Shown here piece by piece: positions 23,370-31,849 of a DNA stretch of 64,000 nucleotides; the stretch's first letter is position 1, and every line of letters begins with the position of its first letter. The translations under genes and the position numbers were made by a program. Below the pieces are notes generated by a model. That model saw only the letters and a list, made by a program, of their open reading frames with translations, ran no database searches and was not told the DNA's origin. The DNA is from an uncultured Eubacteriales bacterium (GTDB lineage: Bacteria > Bacillota > Clostridia > Christensenellales > Aristaeellaceae), in assembly GCA_900542445.1 (NCBI GenBank), contig UQNN01000001.1, positions 338,640 through 402,639 of the forward strand. The letters run 5' to 3'.

Positions 23370-24521
23370 TTACTTTTTTGCGTCTTCCCACGATAAATAT
23401 CCGGGAAACATCGATCGATCCGCCGCATCGCTTTCACTGATGATTTCACCCGTCTGCGCATCCACAAGGAGCTGTGTGTAAGCGACGGTGTTGCGTTCAT
23501 CATCTCCGTAGGCTTCTTCCAGCTCTTGCTGTGCGCCGGATGCTTTCAGGCAGTTGACCCGCCACATCGGTTTGACATAATAGAAAATATCAGCATAATC
23601 ATATTCGCTCGAATCGGGAACATATACGCCCGGCTCGCAATAGAAAATATAACCCAAGCTGATTTCGTAAATCTTGCGAACTCGGCCTTTCTGGATTTCC
23701 CGCTCAAGCGATTGCTGAATCGTGCCGAAGGAGCAAAGCGGCACATCTTCCGCCACGGTTTTAACCGGAATCGGATGTTTGAAATACAAATCCGACAAAC
23801 CGCCGCGCATTCCGTCATAACATGCGCTGCTTCTCATCTTTTCCCAGAACCCGTCCTTGCGTCTGCTTTCACCGCGCGTATTATGCACCGCATCCAGAAT
23901 GTGTCCGTAAACCGTCACGCCTTTGACTTTAGGATAGAAACTCATATGGAAATAACCCGGAGCAGCGTCTTCTTTCGTGCCTGCAAAGCACCATTGAAAG
24001 AGCCTGAGTTCTGCGGGCGTTTCCAAATCGAAATCCTCAACAGGGTAGCCAAACCGCGCTATTTCCGTTGAAATCATATCCATCATTTCCGAATACGTCA
24101 CATCGCACATCGGAATATAGGCTCGATCCGGTTCGCAAGTGTCATACCATGCGCCTTTGGGTACGGCCATGCTGCCAACCTGACGCCCATCAATTTTGCG
24201 CGGCGGTTTACCCAAATCGTCATCCTGATAAATGCTCATGCCTGCCGTTTCGTAGGAATCGTCGATAATCATCCATCCGCTTTCCTCCGGCGTGAGTGGA
24301 GACGGGTGAAGGTCATAACCGACCTTCACCACAGGAATTGCCTCCACGTTCGGCGTGACGATTTTCGCATCGATGGCAACGCCACGCCACTTGGTTTCAA
24401 TCGTCGTCGTCCAGCGTGCCGGAGCACTTTCGCAAAGCTGTGAAACGTTTTGATATTCCTGTGCACAAGCTGTCGCCGACAGCATCAGCGCACAGACCAA
24501 TCCGGCTATCAGCCTTTTCAT
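23370..24521 (-). CDS. exported protein of the ECF sigma operon, unknown
   Basis: 383-residue protein with an N-terminal signal peptide (MKRLIAGLVCALMLSATACA); a Cys at 19 could be a lipid-attachment site, though the sequence ATAC is not a good lipobox. The rest is soluble. The C-terminal VAYTQLLVDAQTGEIISES resembles PepSY-like or YPEB-like ends, where a sorting or binding module is found. I recognise no family. It is the third gene of an operon with an ECF sigma factor and a DUF4179 protein and may be part of the same envelope response. Start at 24521 has GGAGG-like GAGGAAATCGCC. Confidence 0.7.
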   Translation of the reverse strand: MKRLIAGLVCALMLSATACAQEYQNVSQLCESAPARWTTTIETKWRGVAIDAKIVTPNVEAIPVVKVGYDLHPSPLTPEESGWMIIDDSYETAGMSIYQDDDLGKPPRKIDGRQVGSMAVPKGAWYDTCEPDRAYIPMCDVTYSEMMDMISTEIARFGYPVEDFDLETPAELRLFQWCFAGTKEDAAPGYFHMSFYPKVKGVTVYGHILDAVHNTRGESRRKDGFWEKMRSSACYDGMRGGLSDLYFKHPIPVKTVAEDVPLCSFGTIQQSLEREIQKGRVRKIYEISLGYIFYCEPGVYVPDSSEYDYADIFYYVKPMWRVNCLKASGAQQELEEAYGDDERNTVAYTQLLVDAQTGEIISESDAADRSMFPGYLSWEDAKK

Positions 24522-24537
24522 GGCGATTTCCTCCGCG

Positions 24538-25803
24538 TCAGTTCAGCCAGATTTCCTCGTCCTCCGTACCCGCCTCGCCGTCGCTGTAAATCGGGCGGAG
24601 CGACAGGAACTCGGCGCTTTCCGGCAAATCATAGCGCAGTTCAACATGATACTGGCCCGTCTTGTTGTCCACGCCCCATCCGCCGTCTATCGGCTCGACG
24701 ACCTGATCGTCCGCAACCAGCTCATAGCCGGTAATGACGCGCGGCATCTGCACCTCTTCGCCGTTCATCATCTTCTGGTCATATTCTTTATAATCCTGCA
24801 CAAACTCGGCATTGTCGAAATAGACCGTGCCGGAGATGTCCACGTCGGAGATAAACACTGTGGCCTGTGCGGAATACGCGTCGGTCATCAGGCCGCCCGC
24901 GCGAATCTCGGCTTTTCTGTCCACCTTGACCGTGAACGGCACGCGGATGAATCCGCGATCCTCCGGAACACTCGCCGACGCGCGCCTGAAGTCCTTCTCA
25001 GTCTGATAATACACGCCGCCGTATTCGTTGATGGACAGCACGAAGTCGAGCGTGTCGCCCACGGTCACATCCTCCGGAATTTCGACCTCCTGGAAGCCGC
25101 GCTTGGTGCATGCGTCCACCTGCTCGTCCGCGCTGTCCAGAATCATCAGATCGTGCCCGTCCGGCGTGCTCGCGCCGTCGCCGAGGCCGAAGCCGTTAAA
25201 GAGCTCGTAGGCGACCTTGTGATCCTCAAACCACGCCTTTTCCTCGCCTTCGAGCGTCATGCAGTCGTTCGCGGTCTTGCCTTCCTCCACCCATGTGTAA
25301 TTGAAATCGCCCGTCGGTTCGCCCTCGCCATAGGTCGCCGCCATCGGCGCGTTGCGCTTGAGCGTGTAGGAATAATACAGCTTGTGGCCGTCGCAATATG
25401 CCTGGTCGAGCGTCAGCTCAAACGTGTGGCTGTATTGCTCTGCCAGCAGCTTGTCATACATCGTCTCGCCCGTCACGGGGACGGCCGGGGTCGGCATGGC
25501 GACGGCCTTCGTCGTTTCGTATGTGTCGGCCAGCGTCTCCAGCTTTTCCAGCCGTGCGCCGTTGTTGTTCTCCTGCGTCTGCCTGAAATGCCCGAACAGC
25601 CCCAGCCCGGCCGCCAAGGCCATGCTGCCCATCGCAATCACCATCACAATCGCAAAAACCAGCGCGGCGGAAATCTTTTTCTTCATAATCGGTTGCTCTC
25701 CTCTCACGATGCGGTTAAACATCTGCGCCTGCTGGCGCTCCGAGACGTGCAAGCCGGAGAGATGGGCGTCCAGACTGTTTTGGATGTCTTTATCCCAATT
25801 CAT
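24538..25803 (-). CDS. DUF4179 membrane protein, probable anti-sigma factor
   Basis: 422-residue protein with a cytoplasmic N-terminus of about 45 residues, one membrane helix (about 46-65, ISAALVFAIVMVIAMGSMALAAGLG) and a large outside domain, the plan of DUF4179 proteins that sit next to ECF sigma factors in Firmicutes. It probably holds the sigma factor at the membrane until an envelope signal arrives. The start at 25803 (MNWDKDIQ) follows AAGGAGG and overlaps the 3' end of the sigma gene by 14 bases, so translation is coupled. The signal sensed is unknown. Confidence 0.87.
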   Translation of the reverse strand: MNWDKDIQNSLDAHLSGLHVSERQQAQMFNRIVRGEQPIMKKKISAALVFAIVMVIAMGSMALAAGLGLFGHFRQTQENNNGARLEKLETLADTYETTKAVAMPTPAVPVTGETMYDKLLAEQYSHTFELTLDQAYCDGHKLYYSYTLKRNAPMAATYGEGEPTGDFNYTWVEEGKTANDCMTLEGEEKAWFEDHKVAYELFNGFGLGDGASTPDGHDLMILDSADEQVDACTKRGFQEVEIPEDVTVGDTLDFVLSINEYGGVYYQTEKDFRRASASVPEDRGFIRVPFTVKVDRKAEIRAGGLMTDAYSAQATVFISDVDISGTVYFDNAEFVQDYKEYDQKMMNGEEVQMPRVITGYELVADDQVVEPIDGGWGVDNKTGQYHVELRYDLPESAEFLSLRPIYSDGEAGTEDEEIWLN

Positions 25804-26311
25804 GTTCTGCTCCTCCTTCCAGCTCGGCGCGAAGCAGTTCATACGCCTTTTTCAGTCTCCTGCTGACGGCGGGGCGGCTGACGCGCAAAGCGTCGGCCAC
25901 CTCCTCCATCGTCATGTTTTGATAGTGATACAGCAGCACCACCTGTTTGTATTTATCCGGCAGGCCCATCACGGTCAGAAACAGCTCACGGGAGACGTTT
26001 GTCGTCGGCAAAACGGCCTCCGGCAGTTCGTCAATCGGGCTGGTCTGGCTCCTGTGACGCAGCCATTGCGTGCGGCGGTAATCCTTGCAGGTATTGACGG
26101 CAATGCGCATCAGCCACGTCTTGGGCGAAGCGTTTTCCCGCCCCTCGAACTGGCTCATGTTTTTCCATGCCTTTGTGAACGTATCCTGCATGGCGTCCTC
26201 CGCGAGTGATTGATCGGATAGCAGGACGAAGCATGTGCGCAACACATCGTCGCTGTAACGGCTGATCCACTCCTTCAGCCGGATTTCACTTGGTACCGAA
26301 GCGAATTCCAT
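25790..26311 (-). CDS. ECF-type RNA polymerase sigma factor
   Basis: 173-residue sigma-70 family protein with only regions 2 and 4. Region 2 is DDVLRTCFVLLSDQSLAEDAMQDTFTKAWKN; region 4 is MGLPDKYKQVVLLYHYQNMTMEEVADALRVSRPAVSRRLKKA. It resembles the SigV/SigW group. The next gene encodes a DUF4179 membrane protein that probably acts as its anti-sigma factor. Start at 26311 has AAAGGAGG. A TGTTAC...CGTC motif upstream suggests autoregulation. Confidence 0.93.
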   Translation of the reverse strand: MEFASVPSEIRLKEWISRYSDDVLRTCFVLLSDQSLAEDAMQDTFTKAWKNMSQFEGRENASPKTWLMRIAVNTCKDYRRTQWLRHRSQTSPIDELPEAVLPTTNVSRELFLTVMGLPDKYKQVVLLYHYQNMTMEEVADALRVSRPAVSRRLKKAYELLRAELEGGAEHELG

Positions 26312-26338
26312 CTTTTGTTGCCTCCTTTCACTCCATTA

Positions 26339-26366
26339 GACGGATGGAAGCTCGAAAAATGTAACA
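26339..26366 (-). promoter_or_regulatory. possible ECF-type autoregulated promoter
   Basis: On the minus strand TGTTAC (26361-26366) and CGTC (26339-26342) are 18 bp apart, close to the TGAAAC-N16/17-CGTC pattern of SigW/SigV-type ECF promoters. It lies about 28 bases before the sigma factor ATG. Confidence 0.45.
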
Positions 26367-26425
26367 GAAACAGAAAAAAAATAAATCTCCTCCCCGACAT
26401 TCCATCGGAGAGGAGAAACGCGGGC

Positions 26426-28336
26426 TCAGCCCGCCGCCTGTTTTTCATCTTTCTCGGCAAGTTCAACCTTGTTATCCGGGCGGTTCTTTTCGTCGGGGTG
26501 ATAGGTCGGCACAATCTCGGCAATAGCCTCTACCGCACGCTCGTCGTTCTTATCCTCCACAGACTGCAACACCTGCATCATGTGGTCGTACTGCGCGTCG
26601 TCGATCTTGTCCACGTTGGCGACGAAAATCTTCTTGTGCGCCGTTCGGGTCATCTTGTCGCGCTCGGAATCCATCAGCAGCTCTTCGTAGAGCTTTTCGC
26701 CGGGGCGCAGGCCGATGATCTTGATGGGCATATCGACGTTCGGCTCATAGCCGTAAGCGCGGATCAGCTTCTTCGCCAAATCCATGATCCGCACGGGTTC
26801 GCCCATGTCCAGCACGAAGATCGAACCGCTCTTGGCGATGCCGCCCGCCTGCAAAACGAGCTGAGCCGCCTCCGGAATGGTCATGAAGTAGCGCGTGATA
26901 TCCGGATGGGTGACGGTCACGGGGCCGCCCTTGCGAATCTGGCTTTCCATCAGGGGAATTACGCTGCCATGGCTGCCGAGCACGTTGCCAAAGCGGACGG
27001 CCATACACTTCATGTTCGTCTTTTCGCCGTAACGCTGAATCAGCATTTCGGTAATGCGCTTGGTCGCGCCCATGACGTTCGTCGGATTGACGGCCTTGTC
27101 CGTGGAAAGCTGCACAAGGCGCTCCACGCCGTGCGCGCTGGCGGATTCAAGCAGGTTGCGCGTGCCGAAGACATTGTTTTTGATGGCCTCGGCAGGACTG
27201 AGCTCCATCAGCGGCACATGTTTGTGCGCCGCCGCATGGAAAACGACCTCCGGATGATACAGCTCAAATACTTCGTCCAGGCGATGCTTGTCGCGGATCG
27301 AGCCGATCAGCGTGATCACCGGGCAGTCTTTGCCATAGCGCTGACGCAGATCATACATCAGCTCATACGCACAGTTTTCATAAATCTCAAAGATAATCAG
27401 CAGCTTCGGCTTGAAGCGCATGATCTGGCGGCAGAGTTCCGAACCGATGGAGCCGCCGCCTCCTGTCACCATGACCACCTTGCCGGAGAGATAGCCCGCG
27501 ATGGAATCGGTATCCAGCTCCACCTCGTCGCGGGAGAGAAAGTCCGAAATATTCAATTCGCGGATGAACGGCGTGGATTCCTCCGCGCTCTGGTCGGTAT
27601 CCGTCGGCTCGGAGAGCATGCGCGTGTGACAGTGCGTCTGATTGCACAGTTCAAGGATTTCCTGCATGCGCCTGCCCGTGCCCAGCGACGGAATCGCCAC
27701 GATGATTTCGCGAATACCATAGCGGGAAACCAGCTTGGGGATGTCCTTCGTCGTGCCGCGCACCGGCACATTCTGAATGCGGAGTCCCTGCTTGTTCTTC
27801 GCGTCGTCCACCAAGATGACGGGCTTGCCCATCTTGCGCGGGTTTTTGTTGCAGACGTTGACGGCATACGCGCCCGCCTCGCCCGCGCCGATGACCATTA
27901 CCGGCATGGCGTCGCCCAGACTGCCGGAAATGCGATCCTTCGAGCACACGCGCCAGATCATCCGGCTGCCGCCGACGGCAATCGTCGCCATCAGCGCAAT
28001 CAGAATCAGCACGCCGCGGAAAAGCCCCAGCGTCAGGAACTGGTTCAACGCCAGCGTCACGCCGCAGGCAATCGCGCTCAACAGGCACAGCCGCGCCACA
28101 TCGCGCACGCCCGCATAGCGCCACATGATCTGATAAATGCCGCCCAGCACATAGCAGGCCATGTACACCACGACCACCATCGGCATGGCGGCGTACATCG
28201 TCTCCATGTGCCGCGACGGAATGTACATCTCAAATCGCAGCTCCATGCTCAAATATACAGAAAGCACAATCAGCACGATATCCAGCAGCGCCATGCCTGC
28301 TTTTCGGAACCATGCGTTGTTTTTCAGCTTGTTCAT
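26426..28336 (-). CDS. membrane-bound nucleotide-sugar 4,6-dehydratase (PglF/WbpM/CapD family)
   Basis: 636-residue protein. Four membrane helices fill the first 125 residues, followed by a CoA-binding-like Rossmann domain (VIGAGEAGAYAV near 149) and a second Rossmann SDR domain with GGGGSIG at 292-298. The catalytic part has STDKA at 411-415 and Met422-x3-Lys426 in place of the usual YxxxK, a known feature of PglF/WbpM enzymes. It likely converts UDP-GlcNAc to its 4-keto-6-deoxy sugar, the first step to bacillosamine-type sugars for capsule or glycan. No other capsule genes flank it; a flippase lies 18 kb away. The start at 28336 follows GGAGAG. Confidence 0.93.
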   Translation of the reverse strand: MNKLKNNAWFRKAGMALLDIVLIVLSVYLSMELRFEMYIPSRHMETMYAAMPMVVVVYMACYVLGGIYQIMWRYAGVRDVARLCLLSAIACGVTLALNQFLTLGLFRGVLILIALMATIAVGGSRMIWRVCSKDRISGSLGDAMPVMVIGAGEAGAYAVNVCNKNPRKMGKPVILVDDAKNKQGLRIQNVPVRGTTKDIPKLVSRYGIREIIVAIPSLGTGRRMQEILELCNQTHCHTRMLSEPTDTDQSAEESTPFIRELNISDFLSRDEVELDTDSIAGYLSGKVVMVTGGGGSIGSELCRQIMRFKPKLLIIFEIYENCAYELMYDLRQRYGKDCPVITLIGSIRDKHRLDEVFELYHPEVVFHAAAHKHVPLMELSPAEAIKNNVFGTRNLLESASAHGVERLVQLSTDKAVNPTNVMGATKRITEMLIQRYGEKTNMKCMAVRFGNVLGSHGSVIPLMESQIRKGGPVTVTHPDITRYFMTIPEAAQLVLQAGGIAKSGSIFVLDMGEPVRIMDLAKKLIRAYGYEPNVDMPIKIIGLRPGEKLYEELLMDSERDKMTRTAHKKIFVANVDKIDDAQYDHMMQVLQSVEDKNDERAVEAIAEIVPTYHPDEKNRPDNKVELAEKDEKQAAG

Positions 28337-28405
28337 CGTTTGTCTCTCTCCAATTAAACGCGCGCAAAAAAGGCGCGCAGATTCTCTCTGTCTCGCTGAT
28401 TATAG

Positions 28406-28435
28406 ATTATAGCATATTCACCTTCTTCTTTTCAA
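28406..28435 (-). promoter_or_regulatory. SigA promoter of the sugar dehydratase gene
   Basis: On the minus strand TTGAAA (28430-28435) and TATAAT (28406-28411) with an 18-bp spacer. The leader contains a GCGCGCC-TTTTTT-GCGCGC hairpin just before the ribosome binding site, which could influence translation. Confidence 0.75.
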
Positions 28436-28450
28436 GTAGGTGTAAATAAT

Positions 28451-28480
28451 ACGGCCGCCTTTCTCCGGAAAAGCGGCCGT
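28451..28480 (-). terminator. hairpin after galK
   Basis: ACGGCCGC...GCGGCCGT 8-bp perfect stem 10 bases after the galK stop. The minus-strand U-run is weak (ATTATTT). Confidence 0.5.
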
Positions 28481-28490
28481 CTATCGCGTT

Positions 28491-29774
28491 TTAACCTTCC
28501 ATCGGCATCATCACGGCGCCCTCCGGGCGAACCATGAGCGCCGTGCAGCTGCCGGGGCCGAAAGCGTCCTCCATCAGCTTTTTATAGTCATCCAGCCGGT
28601 CAAGCGGCACATAGGCCTGAATCGTTCCGGCGAAACCGCCGCCGTGTACGCGCTGCGCGCCGTCGCCGTGCAGAAAACGGCGGCTCAGCTCGATGCCCAT
28701 CGCCATCTGTTCTTCCGTCGAGCGGGCGTAGACATTCTGCAAAAGTTTCCAGCTGCTGTCGCCGCTGCGCTTCACCGCGTCGAAAAACGCGGGCAGATCG
28801 CCGCCGCGAATGGCTGCCGCCTGCTCCAGCACGCGGGCATTCTCGTCGTAATAATGCAGCGCACGCAGCACCGCGCGGTCGCCGCACGCCCTGCGCAGTT
28901 CGCCGACGTGGCTTTCCACCGTCTCCAGCTCCACTTCGCGCAGCACATGCTTGCCGAAGTGCGCTGCGACGGCCTCCATCTCCTTGCGGATGGCCGCGTA
29001 GTCGTCGGTCAGGTCGCCATGGTCACCGCCCGTGTTGACCACACACAGCGCATAGCCCTTCGCGGCGAAATCGCAGGCAATCGCCTCCACCTTCGCGTCC
29101 TGCTCTTTGAAATCGATCGTCACCATGCCGCCGACAGAAGAGGCCATCTGATCCATCAGGCCGCACGGCTTGCCGAAATAGACGTTCTCCACCTTCTGCG
29201 CGATGACGGCGCGGGTCTTGGCGTCCACAACAAAGCCGTTGTACAGTCCGTCGAGAATCGCCGCAATCAGCACCTCAAACGCCGCCGAGGAAGACAGGCC
29301 GCTTCCGCGCAGCACGGAGCTGGAAATCGTCGCGCGGAAACCGCCGATTTTGTAACCCATCTCTTTCATGATGCCCGCCGTGCCGCGAATCAGCGCCAGC
29401 GTCGTGCCGAAATCCTTCTCGCGGATGTCAAGGTTATCCAGCTCCACCGTGATCGGCGCAAAGCCCTCGCTGTCCACCACGATGGCATTGTCGTCCGTCC
29501 TGCTTACGCACGCGATGGTATCCAGATTGACCGCAGCCGCCAGCACACGGCCGTTGTTGTGGTCGGTGTGGTTGCCGCCGATTTCCGTGCGCCCCGGCGC
29601 GGAGAAGAAGCACAGCCCGCCCTTTTGCGCACCGAAACGCTTTTCAAACCGCTCCACCAGCTTGCCATAACGCGCCTTTTGCAGCGCCCGTACATCCTCG
29701 CCCGCGCCGTAAAGCGTCGCCACTCGGTCGGCGAACGCCTTTGAATCCTGATACACAGCCCACTGCTCGTTCAT
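28491..29774 (-). CDS. galK: galactokinase family protein
   Basis: 427-residue GHMP kinase. Family motifs: substrate site SAPGRTEIGGNHTDHNNG (about 57-75), ATP-loop SSVLRGSGLSSSAAFEV near 145, and the C-terminal VHGGGFAGTIQAY. The sugar-site motif differs from the usual GEHTDYN: the Glu is Asn and Tyr is His; this variant is common in clostridia, but whether it is a true galactokinase or acts on another sugar cannot be told from sequence. The start at 29774 follows GGAGG. It diverges from a MarR gene, and a 15-bp palindrome lies just upstream of its promoter. Confidence 0.88.
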   Translation of the reverse strand: MNEQWAVYQDSKAFADRVATLYGAGEDVRALQKARYGKLVERFEKRFGAQKGGLCFFSAPGRTEIGGNHTDHNNGRVLAAAVNLDTIACVSRTDDNAIVVDSEGFAPITVELDNLDIREKDFGTTLALIRGTAGIMKEMGYKIGGFRATISSSVLRGSGLSSSAAFEVLIAAILDGLYNGFVVDAKTRAVIAQKVENVYFGKPCGLMDQMASSVGGMVTIDFKEQDAKVEAIACDFAAKGYALCVVNTGGDHGDLTDDYAAIRKEMEAVAAHFGKHVLREVELETVESHVGELRRACGDRAVLRALHYYDENARVLEQAAAIRGGDLPAFFDAVKRSGDSSWKLLQNVYARSTEEQMAMGIELSRRFLHGDGAQRVHGGGFAGTIQAYVPLDRLDDYKKLMEDAFGPGSCTALMVRPEGAVMMPMEG

Positions 29775-29825
29775 CTGTCGTTCCTCCATTTCATCCGCGT
29801 CAAACGGATGGTTTCTACTGCTTCT

Positions 29826-29854
29826 ATTATTGCCGTTTTTTGTCGCTTTGTCAA
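29826..29854 (-). promoter_or_regulatory. SigA promoter of galK
   Basis: On the minus strand TTGACA (29849-29854) and AATAAT (29826-29831), 17-bp spacer, about 50 bases before the galK start. Confidence 0.75.
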
Positions 29855-29867
29855 GTGCGGGGTTATC

Positions 29868-29882
29868 GTTCATCTTGTGAAC
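29868..29882. promoter_or_regulatory. palindromic operator site 1 (GTTCA-N5-TGAAC)
   Basis: GTTCATCTTGTGAAC, a perfect palindrome at its arms, 13 bp upstream of the galK -35 box and 17 bp upstream of the marR -35 box. The same site recurs at 29939-29953. Probable operator of the adjacent MarR protein. Confidence 0.7.
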
Positions 29883-29899
29883 TTTTTTCGTCAAACCGC

Positions 29900-29928
29900 T
29901 TGACATTTTCCGTCTGGCGGTTTATGAT
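29900..29928 (+). promoter_or_regulatory. SigA promoter of the second marR gene
   Basis: TTGACA (29900-29905) and TATGAT (29923-29928) with a 17-bp spacer, 44 bases before the marR start; operator site 2 sits at the expected transcription start. Confidence 0.8.
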
Positions 29929-29938
29929 GATGCGCGTA

Positions 29939-29953
29939 GTTCATTTTGTGAAC
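29939..29953. promoter_or_regulatory. palindromic operator site 2 (GTTCA-N5-TGAAC)
   Basis: GTTCATTTTGTGAAC, differing from site 1 by one base, covers the region just after the expected start of the marR transcript. Such placement fits autorepression. Centre-to-centre distance between the sites is 71 bp. Confidence 0.75.
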
Positions 29954-29972
29954 TTTTAAAGGAGGAATCCGC

Positions 29973-30413
29973 ATGCCGTATGCCCCCACCACGGGCGACC
30001 GCCTGCTCGCCGCGTGGCTCTCCCTCACCTCCACGCTCTGGAACAAGCGTCTCGTCTCCACGCTAACCTACAACGAAGCGCACGTGCTCGGCATTTTGCT
30101 CCGCGCGGAGGACACGGGCCGCGCCTGTACCGCAACGACGCTCATCGCTCAAACACGCCTGCTCAAAAGCCAGATGAATAAAGTGCTGACCACGCTGGAA
30201 GGCAAGGGGTTTCTTCTCCGCATGCGCAGCGAAGCGGACAAACGCGTGATTCTCATCCATCTGACCGAGGCGGGCAAAGCGGCTTATCTCGCCGAGCATG
30301 AGCATATCGCAGCCATCCTGAACCAGCTGATCGATACATTGGGCGAGGACAAAACGCGCGCACTGACTGACGGCATCAACGAAGCCGTTTCCGCGCTGGA
30401 GCATCTCGTTTAA
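29973..30413 (+). CDS. MarR family regulator next to galK
   Basis: 146-residue winged-helix protein. The helix-turn-helix is TATTLIAQTRLLKSQMNKVLTTLE (about 52-75) and the wing is LLRMRSEADKRVILIHLTEAG (about 80-100). The N-terminus is short, and the protein is divergent from galK and upstream of a DegV gene 19 bases away, likely co-transcribed. Two identical-arm palindromes in the divergent region are its probable binding sites. The ligand is unknown. Start at 29973 has AAAGGAGG. Confidence 0.88.
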   Translation: MPYAPTTGDRLLAAWLSLTSTLWNKRLVSTLTYNEAHVLGILLRAEDTGRACTATTLIAQTRLLKSQMNKVLTTLEGKGFLLRMRSEADKRVILIHLTEAGKAAYLAEHEHIAAILNQLIDTLGEDKTRALTDGINEAVSALEHLV

Positions 30414-30432
30414 CGAAAGGAATTTAAACGCT

Positions 30433-31275
30433 ATGATTCGCATTCTTACCGATTCCGCCACCGATTTCACGCAGGAGGAGCTGCAAAAGCTCAACGTTCG
30501 CTGCGTGCCGATGACCATCGCTTTCGGCGGCGACACCTACACTGACGGCGTGGATCTGCCGCAGGAAATCTTCTGGCAGCGGATGGAAGCCGGGCAGACG
30601 CCCAAGACCTCCCAGCCCTCGCCGGACGCCTTTCTTCGCGAATTTGAAGCTGCAAAAGCCGCGGGCGACAGCGTGCTGTGCGTGCTGGTTTCCTCCGCGC
30701 TTTCCGGCACGCTGCAAAGCGCGCTGATCGCCGTCGGTATGACGGAAGACCTGGACGTCGCGCTGGTGGATTCTCTCTCCGCAACGGTTGGCGAGCGCCT
30801 GCTAGTGCAGGAAGCCTGCCGCATGCGCGATGCAGGCGGCAAAACCGCGCAGGAAATCGCCGAGGCGCTTCGCCTGCTTGTGCCGCGCGTGCGCATTTTC
30901 GCCTGTCTGGATACGCTGGAGTATCTGGCGCGCGGCGGGCGCATTCCCAAAGCCGTCGCAGACGTGGGCATGCTGGTGAAACTCAAGCCGCTTGTCACCG
31001 TCAGCCCGGACGGCCTTGTGGCCATGGCCGGTAAAGCCATCGGCCGCCATCGCGCAGGCGACGCGATCATGAAACTGATGGAACGCCACCCCATCGATCC
31101 GCGCTATCCGCTGATTCCGCTCTACACGGGCGGACGCGAAAACTGTATCGCGTTCCTTCGGCAGACCGCGCAGGCGGGCTATGCCTGCTCCATCGAGGAA
31201 GCGGTTTCCATCGGCCCGACAATCGGCTCGCACGTCGGCCCCGGCGCTTTCGGTGTGGCGTATATTTCTGCATAA
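30433..31275 (+). CDS. DegV family fatty-acid-binding protein
   Basis: 280-residue cytoplasmic protein of the DegV family, which includes the FakB subunits that hand fatty acids to a kinase. Marks: ILTDSATDF at the N-terminus, SQPSPDAFLR near 60, SSALSGTLQSA near 87, LDTLEYLARGGRI near 160 and GPGAFG at the end. No FakA kinase gene is in the window. It follows the MarR gene by 19 bases, so the regulator probably controls it too. Start at 30433 has GAAAGGA. A terminator follows. Confidence 0.93.
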   Translation: MIRILTDSATDFTQEELQKLNVRCVPMTIAFGGDTYTDGVDLPQEIFWQRMEAGQTPKTSQPSPDAFLREFEAAKAAGDSVLCVLVSSALSGTLQSALIAVGMTEDLDVALVDSLSATVGERLLVQEACRMRDAGGKTAQEIAEALRLLVPRVRIFACLDTLEYLARGGRIPKAVADVGMLVKLKPLVTVSPDGLVAMAGKAIGRHRAGDAIMKLMERHPIDPRYPLIPLYTGGRENCIAFLRQTAQAGYACSIEEAVSIGPTIGSHVGPGAFGVAYISA

Positions 31276-31281
31276 ACGTCA

Positions 31282-31308
31282 AAACTCCTCGGCACAGCCG
31301 AGGAGTTT
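31282..31308. terminator. bidirectional terminator between the DegV gene and the HepI-type gene
   Basis: AAACTCCTCGGC-ACA-GCCGAGGAGTTT, a perfect 12-bp stem between convergent genes. Confidence 0.85.
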
Positions 31309-31311
31309 ACA

Positions 31312-31824
31312 TTATCCCTTTTTTCCGATCACCTTGAGGTGTTTCATCACCATCTGCGCGACCACGCCGGTCAGCACGCCCGTCACCACGCCGGAAACCA
31401 TCAGCACCGGCAGATAGGTCACGATGAGCTGCGGCGTGTTGAGCATGACCACCGCCATGAGAATCTGGCCCACGTTGAAGGCGACCGCGCCGAGCGCGCT
31501 CACGCCGATGACGCTCACGCCCTTGATGCGGCTGAGCGCGATCATCGCCAGCAGCGACAGCGCGCCGCCCGCCAGCGAATAAAACATTGCCTGCATATTG
31601 GTGTAAATGAGCCAGCTCATCAGCGCCTTGAGCAGCATCAGCACAACGGATTGTTTGATGCCCAGCATATACAGCGCATAAATCAGCACCGAGTTGGCCA
31701 AACCGAGCTTAATGCCGGGGATCGCCGCCGTCAGCGGAAATTGGCGCTCGATCAAGCCCAGAACGAGCATCAGGCTGGTCAGCAGTCCGGAGACAGCCAC
31801 CCGCTGAGCGCTCTTGTTTCGCAT
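31312..31824 (-). CDS. Gx transporter family membrane protein (heptaprenyl diphosphate synthase component I-like)
   Basis: 170-residue membrane protein with about five helices, of the Hpre_diP_synt_I (PF07456) or Gx transporter family. Marks: LGLIERQFPLTAAIPGIKLGLAN and MSWLIYTNMQAMFYSLAGG. It resembles ECF-type substrate-binding S components more than a soluble synthase. It is the last gene of a nadD-yqeK-rsfS-NusG_II operon, 25 bases after the NusG_II gene; this neighbourhood is common in clostridia, often with ApbE/FMN-binding genes. The substrate is unknown. Start at 31824 (MRNKSAQ) has AAGGAAA. Confidence 0.88.
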   Translation of the reverse strand: MRNKSAQRVAVSGLLTSLMLVLGLIERQFPLTAAIPGIKLGLANSVLIYALYMLGIKQSVVLMLLKALMSWLIYTNMQAMFYSLAGGALSLLAMIALSRIKGVSVIGVSALGAVAFNVGQILMAVVMLNTPQLIVTYLPVLMVSGVVTGVLTGVVAQMVMKHLKVIGKKG

Positions 31825-31849
31825 GACATTTCCTTCTTTCCAGATCGCC

